Shown here one piece after another: positions 32,201-43,287 of a DNA stretch of 64,000 nucleotides (the stretch's first letter is position 1; every line of letters begins with the position of its first letter). Source of the stretch: Azadirachta indica (taxonomy: Eukaryota; Streptophyta; Magnoliopsida; Sapindales; Meliaceae). The stretch spans positions 14,030,350 to 14,094,349 of the forward strand of contig CM040452.1 in assembly GCA_022749755.1 (NCBI GenBank), read 5' to 3'. Under the pieces are notes generated by a model. The model saw only the letters and a list, made by a program, of their open reading frames with translations, did not search any database and was not told the DNA's origin. Both the position numbers and the translations under genes were made by a program.

Positions 32201-34858
32201 CATCGCAGTTTTAATTTTTAAATGGCTTCTTTTAATATTCAATTAAACGACAATAAACAAATTTTATTTATTAAAAAAATATTTTTAGTTAGTAAAAAAT
32301 CAAAATGAAAAAAACATTAAAATTAAAGGTCGGTGGGGTATAATTTTTCAAATAATGAATTTTTTTTTTTTTTTTTTTTTTTTTTTGGTCTTGCATAATT
32401 AATGTGACTTTGGGGTGTGCTGCTTTGAACTTATTAATTGCTTCTATTGTGTTTTCTTGGTTAATTAAATAATGAAAGTGGTAATTAATGGGAACACGTA
32501 CGTAATTCGATTATCATCAAAATTAAGATACAAGCGTAGTAAATTAACAAAGTTGAAACAGATGATGATCAGAAATCAAGGCGCACACTGATTAAAGTCA
32601 AACTAAAAACCAGATTCCAAGTAATATCTAATTAATTAATTAGTTAATTGATGCCTATATATAATCTAATTCCCCTTTTGCGCTGCATAATTAATAAATT
32701 ATTCGAACATTAAATAATAATATAACTTACCCTTTAATTTGAATTACACTTAACTGAAGCTCCAGTAATTACTTTGATTAACAAATTAAACGTAGTAGTT
32801 ATGATCATCTTGGTTACTGAAAACTATAATTAAATATCTCATGCATGTATATAAGCACCAACTACAACTGCAATTAAAATAATTTGTGCCCACAAAAAAG
32901 CAACAGACGGTAGTAAACATCAATCGATAATCATCCAAGAAAAAGCATTAAAAATCTTCTGAAATAGATAATACGAGTCATTATCGACTTTAATTATGTG
33001 TACGTGAGATTGACAAAAACATATATGGAAAATATTTAATTGGGTATATATAGGACCTACCACGACTTTCATGTAATAATATGACAAATTAACAATTACG
33101 AATAGCTAGCCACAAAATTCCCAAATCGATCATCTAATGCTTTCCAATTCACATTTCAAATTACAGGTATTTTTAATGATTTTTTGTGATCTCGATCGTT
33201 CTCGGAAGGCAAATTCAAGAAGATCTCATATCAAATATAAATAAATATCAATCCCATTTTAAATATCCATAAACAAATATATGAGGTTGACAATTAAACC
33301 CTAATTAATGAAGAACAACCCATTAAAACCTGGAATCAAACAAGCAATATTTGGTCCTATTGTTAGCAATTCAAAAGTACAGCTAGCTCATATTATGACT
33401 TGAATACAGCCAATATTCTAATAGAACAATCCAAGTTTACTGCCCATGTGGAGAAGACAAAGATCTAGACTACTGAATTATAAGGAATATATTTTACATG
33501 ATCAGAGAGCATGATCGTGCTATAAATAATATCAATAACAAATACTTTTGTAAAAATAATTGTTAAAGTCTTTTTAGTCTTAAGAGCTTAGTTTAATATC
33601 TTTAGTAGTTTTAATGATTTTAAAATTATTCTTAAAAGTATAAATTTATTAAAAAATATCAATTGTACTCTCATATGATAATAGTTATTTAAAAATAATA
33701 AATAAATCTCTAAAATTTAAGAAAATATAATATATTTACATAAAATACATTAATTAAATAAATAATAATATTATTTTTTTATGACACATTGATAATATAA
33801 ATATTTATGAATATTTCATAAATTTATTATTTTTAATATTTTATCTATATTTCAAACACATGTATATACATATATTTTATTTAAATTACAATATAATCAT
33901 AAATTTTTATAATAAATGTAATGTAAAATAAATAAATTTAAAATTTTATATTTTATTAATAAGTTAGTATTTATTTATATAGTATTTATTTATATTTAAT
34001 TTTTAATAATTATTATTTTTTTAATAAATTGAAAATTTTAAATTTTTTTAAAATTATTAGAATTAATAAGCTTTGACTAAAGAAAACTTTTACCTAAAAA
34101 TTAATTCATTTGGGTTAGGGATGACAACATTATCCATGGGGCCCCAAACTCACGAGCATCCACCTTCAACGGAGGAGAATTTAGATAAATTTATGGGGAA
34201 AGGGGTAGGAAACGAGGAGAAATTAATCCCCAATTTATTAATAGGATGAGAATTGATTTATCTCTCCTCACTCTTCTCTCGCCCTATTTTTTAATAAAAC
34301 ATAATATAAATATATTATAATTTATAAATTAAATGTTATATATGTAAATATAATTTTATATTATAATTTCTAAAATTATATATTATAATTAAATATAATT
34401 AGTAATAAAAAATTATGAATTCATGAATTCATATTATAAAAAATAGAATATACAAATAAAACGTAAAAAATTAAAAAAAATTAAAAAGATCTTATATTGT
34501 GTTTCTAATAACATATTAATAATATTTTTTTATTTAAATTAATTAAATTTTTATATTGTTAAAATTAATTTATAAAAATAATATAAAAAGAAGAATTAAT
34601 ATAGGGATGGGAAATTCGTTCCTCGTACAAAAATTCTCTATCTATATTTCATTAAATTTAATAAAAAATAGAAAAAAAAAGTTAAAATAGAAAATAAAGT
34701 ATGAAAAAGGGCATACCTCCTCACCCTCACCCCGCCTCATAGCCATCTCTAATTTGAATTTACCATTTCCATTATAATTATTTGTGATTTGTGACAGTGA
34801 TTGCTTTTCCATGCAATATTGTCGGCTACCGTTAAGCAATATATATTAACATTTCTCC

Positions 34859-34892
<34 letters not shown>

Positions 34893-34935
34893 CCACATTA
34901 TAGTAACGTGCATGTATAGTAGTAGTATCGGCATA
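32201..34935. other. AT-rich intergenic DNA
   Basis: Strongly AT-rich, especially 33540-34700. A TA microsatellite lies at 34857-34885. 34110-34290 resembles debris of a plant repeat (GGGGCCCC, GGGATGACAAC), not classified. No gene seen. Confidence 0.45.
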
Positions 34936-35265
34936 TGTCACGCGCCCAGCGGAAAGGCACGTGCGGCACCCTCGTAGACCCCCATGTCGAGGGTAAGTTT
35001 TGTTATTCCGTCGCATATTTAACTGGTTTCGGCCTACCTTGACCTCATCAGGAGGACGGCTTCAGTCCCCGACCAGTTCGGGCAGGGGTGGTCTAAGTCC
35101 CCTCTACATAATAGCCCTTGAGACTGAAGCCGACTTTGCACCATGAAACATCAATGTGCTTGAGTTGTCACACCCCAGCACACCCAGCCAACATGCGATT
35201 TCTCGTGCCGTGACATTCTCCACCACCGAAAATCGTGCACGTCCTCGTGCACGCGGCCATCTTCA
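34936..35265 (-). repeat. TRIM 3' LTR of the minus-oriented copy, 330 bp
   Basis: Ends TGTCACGCGC on the plus strand, so TGACA on its own strand. The other boundary is TGAAGATGG on its strand. Same length as the LTR at 36578-36907. Confidence 0.82.
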
Positions 35266-35650
35266 AATTTTTCGCCAGCTCAATTGGTAGACCATCGAGG
35301 TCCTACCCTGCATACCGCTCCACTCCATAACGCCCATCTCCCCCGGGCTAAGGAGACTCCCATAAAGAGAACACGATAACACCACGTCGTGTGGGCACAC
35401 CATCCTCGACGTACGGTGATAGCAGTGCTTGACGTAGATGAGGCGCTATGCGGTCCCCCAGGAAGATCCCCATACCGCAGGACACATCATAGTGCGAGCA
35501 CGCCTACATTCGGGGCTGCATGGCGAAGGGTCACACAATAGACACCTCGTTTTCCCTCGCCCAATCTTACGGGCTAATGTCCTCGGCCGACTCGGTGGAT
35601 TCCCACAGGAGTCAGGAATGTAGCGAGATTTTACGGAAATTCTCGTTCCT

Positions 35651-35662
35651 GCTTTGATACCA
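35651..35662 (-). other. TRIM primer-binding site, minus-oriented copy
   Basis: Reads TGGTATCAAAGC on the minus strand, one base off the consensus TGGTATCAGAGC, complementary to the 3' end of initiator Met-tRNA. It lies 2 nt from the LTR. Confidence 0.85.
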
Positions 35663-35664
35663 TC

Positions 35665-35992
35665 TGTCACGCGCCCAGCGAAAAGACACGTGCGGCACCC
35701 TCGTAAACCCCCATGTCGAGGGTAAGCCTTGTTATCCTGTTGTATATTTAACTGGTTTCGGCCTACCTTGACCTCATCAGGAGGACGGCTTCAGTCCCCG
35801 ACCAGTTCGGGCAGGGGTGGTCTAAGTCCTCTCTACATAATAGCTCTTGAGACTGAAGCCGACTTTGCACCATGAAACATCAATGTGCTTGAGTTGTCAC
35901 ACCCCAGCACACCCAGCCAACATGCGATTTTTCGTGCCGTGACATTCTCTACCACCGAAAATCGTGCACATCCTCGTGCACTCGGCCATCTT
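35665..35992 (-). repeat. TRIM 5' LTR of the minus-oriented copy, 328 bp
   Basis: Complete except for the terminal two bases; it stops at CCATCTT where the inverted copy begins. Confidence 0.8.
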
Positions 35993-36151
35993 AGACCACC
36001 CCTGCCCGAACTGGTCGGGGACTGAAGCCGTCTTTCTGATGAGGCCAAGGTAGGCCGAAACCAGTTAAATATACGACAGGATAATAAGGCTTACCCTCGA
36101 CATGGGGGTCTACGAGGGTGCCGCACGTGCCTTTCTGCTTGGCGCGTGACA
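35993..36151 (+). repeat. Truncated TRIM 5' LTR of the plus-oriented copy, 159 bp
   Basis: Corresponds to 36749-36907 of the complete LTR; the first 171 bp are missing. CTT at the junction is shared by both parental sequences. Confidence 0.82.
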
Positions 36152-36153
36152 GA

Positions 36154-36165
36154 TGGTATCAGAGC
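36154..36165 (+). other. TRIM primer-binding site, plus-oriented copy
   Basis: TGGTATCAGAGC, perfect match to the usual initiator Met-tRNA primer site, 2 nt after the LTR end. Confidence 0.9.
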
Positions 36166-36577
36166 AGGAACGAGAATTTCCGTAAAATCTCGCTACGTTC
36201 CTAACTCCCGTGGGAATCCACCGAGTCGGCCGAGGACATTAGCTCGTAAGATTGGGCGAGGGAAAACGGGGTGTCTATTGTGTGACCCTTCGCCATGCAG
36301 CCCCGAATGTGGGCGTGCTCGCACTATGATGTGTCCTGAGATATGGGGATCTTCCTGGGGGAAGATGAGCATAGTGGTTTGAAAGGCAACCGCATAGCAC
36401 CTCATATACGCCAAGCACTGCTACCACCGTACGTCGAGAATGGCGTGCCCGCACGACGTGGTGTTATCGTGTTCTCTTTATGGGAGTCTCCTTAGCCCGG
36501 GGGAGATGGGCGTTATGGAGTGGAGCAGTATGCAGGGTAGGACCTCGATGGTCTACCAATTGAGCTGGCGAAAAATT

Positions 36578-36907
36578 TGAAGATGGCCGCGTGCACGAGG
36601 GCGTGCACGATTTTCGGTGGTGGAGAATGTCACGGCACGAGAAATCGCATGTTGGCTGGGTGTGCTGGGGTGTGACAACTCAAGCATATTGATGTTTCAT
36701 GGTGTAAAGTCGGCTTCAGTCTCAAGAGCTATTATATAGAGGGGACTTAGACCACCCCTGCCCGAACTGGTCGGGGACTGAAGCCGCCCTCCTGATGAGG
36801 TCAAGGTAAGCCGAAACCAGTTAAATATGCGACGGGATAACAAGACTTACCCTCGACATGGGGGTTTACGAGGGTGCCGCATGTACCTTTCCGCTGGGCG
36901 CGTGACA
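36578..36907 (+). repeat. TRIM 3' LTR of the plus-oriented copy, 330 bp
   Basis: Starts TGAAGATGG after a purine-rich GGCGAAAAATT (possible polypurine tract) and ends GCGTGACA. Confidence 0.82.
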
Positions 36908-38803
36908 CATAGCTATGGTTTCAACGCAAAAGAAGCATTTAAATCTCACTATTTAATTTTATAAGGATTTTGCCTTCTTGTGTAAAATTACAATTTAAAT
37001 AATTAATTTTAATGTGAGCACCTACTTTTAAGCTAGTTTTGAGTGTTAAAGAAGGAAGAATCTTAACCGTCCATAGAGTTATCGTGCTTCCAGCCAGGCC
37101 ACGAACCTATTGTCGGCGGAGGATCCTGCTGGCGTCATATGATCCATCACAGCCGTCCACTTGGCGCCTTTTGATAGGTCTTGGCAAGCTGGCAATTTTT
37201 CGAGCTTGTAGCGCACAGCAGCGTTTGACCCCACAAATTAACTAAACAAACTTAACACACGCCCAACACTTCCTAACATATTACCCTCTAATTTTAGCTA
37301 AACCACAAAAATACCCTTCGCGAATGGGTCCCACGGTTGTCCACCATCGTGTCTGAAGCCGACACTGCTACTGCCACTGCCACCTTTCCTCGTTGTCATC
37401 AAATTCAACGGCCTTTATTCATTCAGAAAAATAAGGTAAAAAATAGTATAGTTTTCTATGTCATAAGAAATATAATTTATTTTTTCGTTCATCAATTTAG
37501 AATATAGTTTGTCTATTAATATTATTAAAATTAGAAAAAATATATTTTAATTATTTATTTTTCCTTTTCAATACTAACATAGTAACTAGGGTTCAATTGC
37601 AAGAGATTGTGGAGGAATCACAACCCGTGTGGAAATAAAAATCAGGATATTCTTTTCTTCTAATTACCGTTACTGGTACAATTTTCTAAAGGATTGACTA
37701 ATTTCTAGCGGTCAACAAATTGAACGGTCAATGATTGGTGATGGTCATCGCAGCTGGCAGAAGGAGATTGCATAAGAAGATGGGTCCCGGATAAAATCTC
37801 TTTTCAAGAGACATGAACGTTCACTTTACAGGGTAATTATTAAATTTCATTTTAATTGAAATTATTGTGAAGTGCAAATGTACTTGATATCATGGACAGG
37901 ATGGATATATTCTAAACTTGCAATCTGGTATTTCCGGTACTATACTTTTTTATCTTACTTTAGTGCCTTGATTTGATGTGGTTTCGTTTCTGATCAAGAA
38001 GATGCTTAAACCACGTGATCTCTTTCAACTGCTGCTTTACTCAATCTCTTATATCTAACTCATGTCTTAGATCCGACATATCCTCCTAGGCTATAACGAC
38101 CTCTAATAAAATCAAATTACCCTACTTTGTTTTTTAATAACACTTCTTATTAAATCATCTCACTTACTAAACCCCCTTAATATAATAAAAATACTTTCAG
38201 ATAATGACAATTTTGACACTATAATTGAAATGTTCAAACACATTTTGTGTTAAGGAAACACTATGTTTGGGGAGTTCAAAACACCAAAGATAGACTAAAC
38301 ATCATAATCACATAATCTGCAACAAAAAGTTAAGTGATTTATAAAACCAAAAAGGCCTTCGTTTTTCTTAAGTCATTTTGAATCAAATCTTTACGTTTCT
38401 TGATTTAAGTTAATTTACGGTTAAGAGAAAAATCAAAAGAAACAATAACTGTTTTCTTATATATAAGTTTAATATTATGAGTACATACATATATTTTTAT
38501 TTGTACCGCATAAGTAATTTTTTCCTTAATTAATATATATATATATATATATTTTTGGCTTCATTTGTAATTTAACCCCATTACCGTTAATTCCCTTGGT
38601 TCAACATTTCCCTTTGACTAAGACAGTGGCTTCACTTGTAATTTAGTCCAAATCCGAACCCTGTTTTCAGAAAAGGTCACCATGCTCTTGTACTCTTCTC
38701 CCTTCTTTTAACTCTCCACTTCCCTCAAACTCCATAGCTAAAACTCACTGCAAAACCCTTCTTTCCTTCTCTCTCCTCCTCCTTCTCTTCCATCAAAACG
38801 ACA
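36908..38803. other. Intergenic and FLA1 promoter
   Basis: 37030-37420 is GC-richer without a recognisable gene. The rest is AT-rich. 38690-38803 is a pyrimidine-rich leader (CTCTCCTCCTCCTTCTC) immediately before the FLA1-like ATG. Confidence 0.45.
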
Positions 38804-40336
38804 ATGCAGCTGATGAAGCTACTCCTCTCTCTTCTCTTCCTCCTCTCTGTCACCGTCAATATCTCCAACGCGCACAACATCACGCGCATGCTCGCCGCCC
38901 ACCCTGACTTCTCCACCTTCAACCATTACCTCACCCTTACCCACCTCGCCGCAGAGATCAACCGCCGCACTACCATCACAGTATGCGCCATCGACAACGC
39001 CGGCATGTCGGACTTGCTTGCCAAGCACCCCACTATCTACACCATCAAGAACATCCTCTCCCTTCACATTCTCTTGGATTACTTTGGCGCCAAAAAGCTT
39101 CACCAGATCACCAACGGCACAGCATTGGCCGCCACAATGTTTCAGGCTACCGGGTCCGCCCCAGGCTCATCTGGGTTCGTTAACATAACGGATTTGAAAG
39201 GCGGGAAAGTGGGATTTGGCGCCGAAGATAATGGTGGAAATCTCGACGCTTTCTTTGTTAAATCCATTGAGGAAAAGCCTTACAACATTTCAGTGATTCA
39301 GATCAGTAAAATTTTGTCTTCTGACGTGGCGGAGGCTCCCGCTCCCGGCCCCAGTGAGCTCAATCTCACCGGAATCATGTCTGCTCATGGCTGCAAACAG
39401 TTTGCTGATGCTCTATTGGCCAATACTGAGGCTTCCCAGACTTATCAGGTCCGCGGATGAATCTAATTTCTTGTTTTCTATATATAGATATTTGAAGAAA
39501 TGCATGCAAGAATTCATAGATGTTAAAGAATGAGTAGAAAAATTACTATTATACAAGATTAAAGATGAGTTTTTCTTTTCCCCATGTCTTTAGTGTTAGT
39601 GATGATGAGTAGTGTTTTAGTAATGTTAGTTATTTTAAGTAATTTTAATCTTGTTTATGAGTTTCAAGTATTTGTAGATCTGGGTTATTTGAGAGAATAT
39701 TGATGGTTATGGAATTATTCTGATAGAAAAGGGCGAAATTTTTTTATGCAGGACAATACCGAAGGAGGATTGACAGTGTTCTGTCCACTTGATGATGCAT
39801 TCAAGGCATTTTTACCAAAGTATAAGAATTTGAGTGCAGCAGACAAGACTTCATTTCTTGAATTCTTGGCTGTACCAGTTTACCAATCTTTGTCTATGTT
39901 GAAATCCAACAATGGTCTGATGAACACATTGGCTACTGATGGAGAAAAGAAGTTTGATTTCACAGTACAAAATGAAGGTCAAGAAGTTACATTAAAGACC
40001 AAGATTAACACAGTCAAAATTACTGGAACATTGCTTGATGAGCAGCCACTAGCAATTTACACAACAGATAAGGTTTTGATGCCAAAGGAGTTGTTTAAGG
40101 CAGCTCCAACTCCAGCGCCAGCACCAGCTCCAGAGGAGGCAGCTGATGCCCCAAAGGCCCATAAGCGCAAGAAGGCAGCACCCTCCCCTGAATCTGATGT
40201 GTCTGATGCTCCGGCTGATTCACCAGCTGATGATGCAGCAGATCAGACAGCTGATGATAATGCTGGTGTGAAGGTTACCGGTGCAAGATTTCTTGCCATG
40301 GTGTTGAGCTTGTGTTTAGGATTTCTACTGCTGTAA
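38804..40336 (+). CDS. FLA1: Fasciclin-like arabinogalactan protein, FLA1-like
   Basis: Two exons, 38804-39448 and 39752-40336, phase 0, giving 409 residues (Arabidopsis FLA1 is of similar size). The signal peptide is about 1-23 (MQLMKLLLSLLFLLSVTVNI). The first fasciclin domain, about 24-165, starts HNITRMLAAHPDFSTFN. A short AP motif linker follows (AEAPAPGPS). The second fasciclin domain, about 190-330, contains FADALLANTEASQTYQ|DNTEGGLTVFCPLDDAF and KITGTLLDEQPLAIYTTDKVLMP. The APTPAPAPAPEE AGP region and a C-terminal hydrophobic GPI signal (FLAMVLSLCLGFLLL) complete it. FLA1 is a plasma-membrane wall glycoprotein linked to shoot regeneration and adhesion in Arabidopsis. The intron donor GTCCGC is weak but fits frame and homology. 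A broken inverted copy lies 6.6 kb upstream. Confidence 0.94.
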
Positions 40337-42873
40337 GTTTTCTGTTTTGAGTAGTCCCTTTTTTTTTTTTTTTTTTTAAGTTTTGGAGGAATAACTGAGG
40401 CCTATATGCTCTACTTTATCAGTGAATACTCCTATGATTGTGCTTCTTTATTTTTTTCCCTCATTTGTTTTCAGTGTGGTAATTTTTTTTCTTTTTCTAA
40501 TTTTTGTGTTGGAGGAGGATTTTGTCTCTGTAAGATTGTTATTTGTTTTCTTATGGGTGTAAGCTATTTGTTACAAAGGCACATCAATTATACACTTCGG
40601 TATTTATTGTCAATCTCAAAAATTAGGGAGATTTTCACTCTTCACTACCATATTATTGTTGTATGTCTATAATCTTACATTTTTCTTGCCTTGATATACA
40701 GTAATTGTTGATATTGATATGACAGTTTTGTTTTCTCTTTTTATTTTAATTCGGTAATGGCTAATTTTTTATGATAAGGGAGTTTATAGCTAGCTACAAG
40801 TAAGCAAATGGTTACTAACTTTTGACTAAAATTGATTCTTTTTCCGATGGCTTTTCCCATGTAAATGAAAAACATGAGATAAGGCTTGTGACTACTCCTT
40901 TTTCTACTGTGGCGAGTAAGCATGTCATTTTCTTGAAATGAAACTTGCTTTGAGCTTTCCACATTCACACACTATCTTTTAGCAGTGTAATTCGTTTTGT
41001 CAAGATACATGAATGGAATTCTTCCGTAGTCTTCTCTAGTGTAAGAAAATTATTTTTCTATGGTAGCTTTGAGTGCTAATGAGGCTTCTAGCTAGTCTTA
41101 GCCGGTTCCATTCAAGTTTTTGGGTCGAGTGATTTACGCATACAACAAAAGGGTTAACTTTTTAAAATGCATTTAGAAGAACTTTTTTTTGGTAAAGTTT
41201 CCCCTTAAAATCTTGAAGAAGGGTTTCTATGTGTTTTTCCAGGGAGTGGCTATAATATTCCTTTATCTGAAAGAAAAAATGTTTTCATCTGGTACAGATA
41301 ATCACTACATAATATAAATAGATGACTATATTTGACGATTTGTTTGTTCATCTTGGAGTTTGCCTTCATTTTCTTGTCAACTTCAACCCCTTAACATCTT
41401 TACAACTCATGATCACATGTAAAGCAAAACAAAGTCAAATAATGGGTTTGGTCCATTTTCGGAGGAAACTAGATACACCATTTTGCTGGGTTGTGTACAA
41501 AACACACAATTTATTTTACAAGCTGTTTATCAAAATTATAATCCAATCAATCCAGGGTTCCCAAAAGGATTCGATTAGTTGTCACTTGGCCTACGCCTAG
41601 TAGCGCAAATTTCCTTCCAGGGATTTTATCAACAGTAAAGACATAATCTGGGACCAAGAATGCATCCTCAAAATGGGGATATCATTAAGATATGAGGCCA
41701 GATGAATGACAATTTGTCAGTAGCAGATACAGGACACCAGTGAGGATTCCAGAGGAACGCTAAGAAACATCATATGGGACAATCAATCCACCATAACCAC
41801 GCCATACATCTTATATAAAATGAAAAACTGCTTCTGGGGTGCGCAGAGATTACATGCCCATCGTCTCACTAGCTGCCATACGTACGTACCAAGCTAATTA
41901 TTATTATTGGATTCTCCTAACGTGTCTACGAAGAAGACTGTCTTGAACCAGATAAAAAGTTCGAATGCATGAAATGTAATCACATTTCTGTCTTTTTCGA
42001 GAGTCGTCTCTCCGAACTTACATATTTACTTGAGCAATGTGTCGTTGCTGGGAGGATTCATTGGAAAACTTCTCAAGACTACGAATGGTGATGGTTGATT
42101 CACCAAAGAATTAATTTATCAACAGTAAATGAATACATTGTATAGTATCTCTCCTTAACGCTGTCATGCTTCGCATGTGAAACGATAAGTTTTAGCTTCT
42201 TATAAAAGCAAGCTTCGTGCCATTTTTTCTGGGCAGAAGAGACAAACCAATTTCGTCCAGGCCAAGGGAACCGCAAGAATACCCCATGTAGGACAATCTG
42301 CTACCGCATATCGGAAAACAGAAAACTGAGAACTCCTTGTTATATATTTATATGTTTTGTGTTTCAATTTAATTCTAAAAGCATAATAATTGAAATGTTT
42401 AATTAATACTTATTTATACTTAATAGTTAATTTTTGTTATTATTATTAGTCAAAAGTCACAACACTTGAATCTTGAGCAAATTCTCCTTTTGGTTTAGAC
42501 TAAAAGCGTTTCATTTGGAAGTCAAAATTAATTAATCAATTTAGAACCGAGACCACCCTCAAGCCTTATCAGTATACATTATTCCGCACAGAATTGAGAA
42601 AACTATACAAATGAAATGTGGAGTATATAAAAGTTAATGACGTTTAACAAGAAATTCATTCACAGCAACGTGACTGATGATGCTCTAAAAATAAAAGAAG
42701 GAAGATTCCATCAAACCATCTGTGGAACAGCAGGGGAAAATTTCCATATATTGATCAACTGTTGATATATAGTAATATTACAAGTAGAACCTAAGGCCGT
42801 GGCTTACACAAACTAATTCAAAATTAGAATACCTATATATACGAAAACCTGAAAGCAACATTGAAGAACTAGA
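40337..42873. other. Intergenic, convergent between FLA1-like and proline-rich genes
   Basis: 40337-40740 is the FLA1-like 3' UTR region with a poly-T run. The remainder has no supported gene. Short frames at 41322-41600 and 40741-40968 lack family or splice support. Confidence 0.45.
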
Positions 42874-43287
42874 CTAGAACAAAGCAGCAAATGAAGCTAG
42901 CAAGATCAGAATGGAAATGATAGAGCTAGTGGGATAAGGGAAAGGAGAAAAATTAGCACTGGGTAGATAAGTGTATGTATTTGGAAGTGGGACATGGCTG
43001 CAGCACTGAACTGGAACGGGAGGACAATTGCCTTGAGCTAGAGGTGGTGGCGGACCTCCATATGAAGGATAACCAGAAACCGGAGGAGGTGGAGCTCCAT
43101 ATAGAGGATAGCCGGAAGGTGACGACGGCGGGAGATTATGGCAAGGATATGGACAAATTGTGCAGTTTAAACAAGGAGGTTGTGATGGTAAGGCATCGTT
43201 TTTGGAAACCAGCCTTGAGCTTGCAAAATCGAGGTAAAAGAGCAGAGGAGAAAGTGCTAGAAGGAAAACAAGATTTGCTGAAACCAT
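42874..43287 (-). CDS. Small proline-rich cell-wall protein
   Basis: Single exon, 137 residues. Signal peptide about 1-23 (MVSANLVFLLALSPLLFYLD). The body is Pro/Tyr/Cys-rich: CLNCTICPYPC, then repeated GYP-YG(A/G)PPPPP motifs, a Cys-containing NCPPVPVQCC, and a hydrophobic C tail (SIISILILLASFAAL) that may be a GPI signal. Hydroxyproline-rich proteins of this type sit in the wall or at the plasma membrane; no enzyme role is suggested. In Arabidopsis a hydroxyproline-rich gene occupies the matching position (At5g55750, from memory). Opposite-strand frames here are shadows. Confidence 0.8.
   Translation of the reverse strand: MVSANLVFLLALSPLLFYLDFASSRLVSKNDALPSQPPCLNCTICPYPCHNLPPSSPSGYPLYGAPPPPVSGYPSYGGPPPPLAQGNCPPVPVQCCSHVPLPNTYTYLPSANFSPFPYPTSSIISILILLASFAALF

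Larger units (their letters stand above)
34936..36907. mobile_element. Palindromic TRIM retroelement (two inverted copies joined in an LTR)
   Basis: A complete minus-oriented TRIM (34936-35992: LTR, internal domain, LTR) is joined head to head to a plus-oriented copy with a shortened first LTR (35993-36907). LTRs are about 330 bp with TG..CA ends, and both copies keep a primer-binding site after the LTR matching initiator Met-tRNA. There is no gag or pol; the frames inside are chance. The two outer ends are both the U5 end of the LTR, and the unit is flanked by CATA on each side (34932-34935 and 36908-36911). It is much more GC-rich than its surroundings. Confidence 0.88.

Noticed and set aside
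35268..35300. AGCTCAATTGGTAGACC, a tRNA A-box-like stretch in the TRIM internal domain
   Set aside because: No matching B box, acceptor stem or cloverleaf follows; probably chance or an old tRNA fragment.
35438..36414. Several 60-78-residue frames inside the TRIM
   Set aside because: They are mirror copies of each other on opposite strands in the non-coding internal domain and match no Gag or Pol motif.
34936..36907. Cassandra-type TRIM with 5S rRNA in the LTR
   Set aside because: I looked for 5S-like internal control sequence in the LTR and found none.
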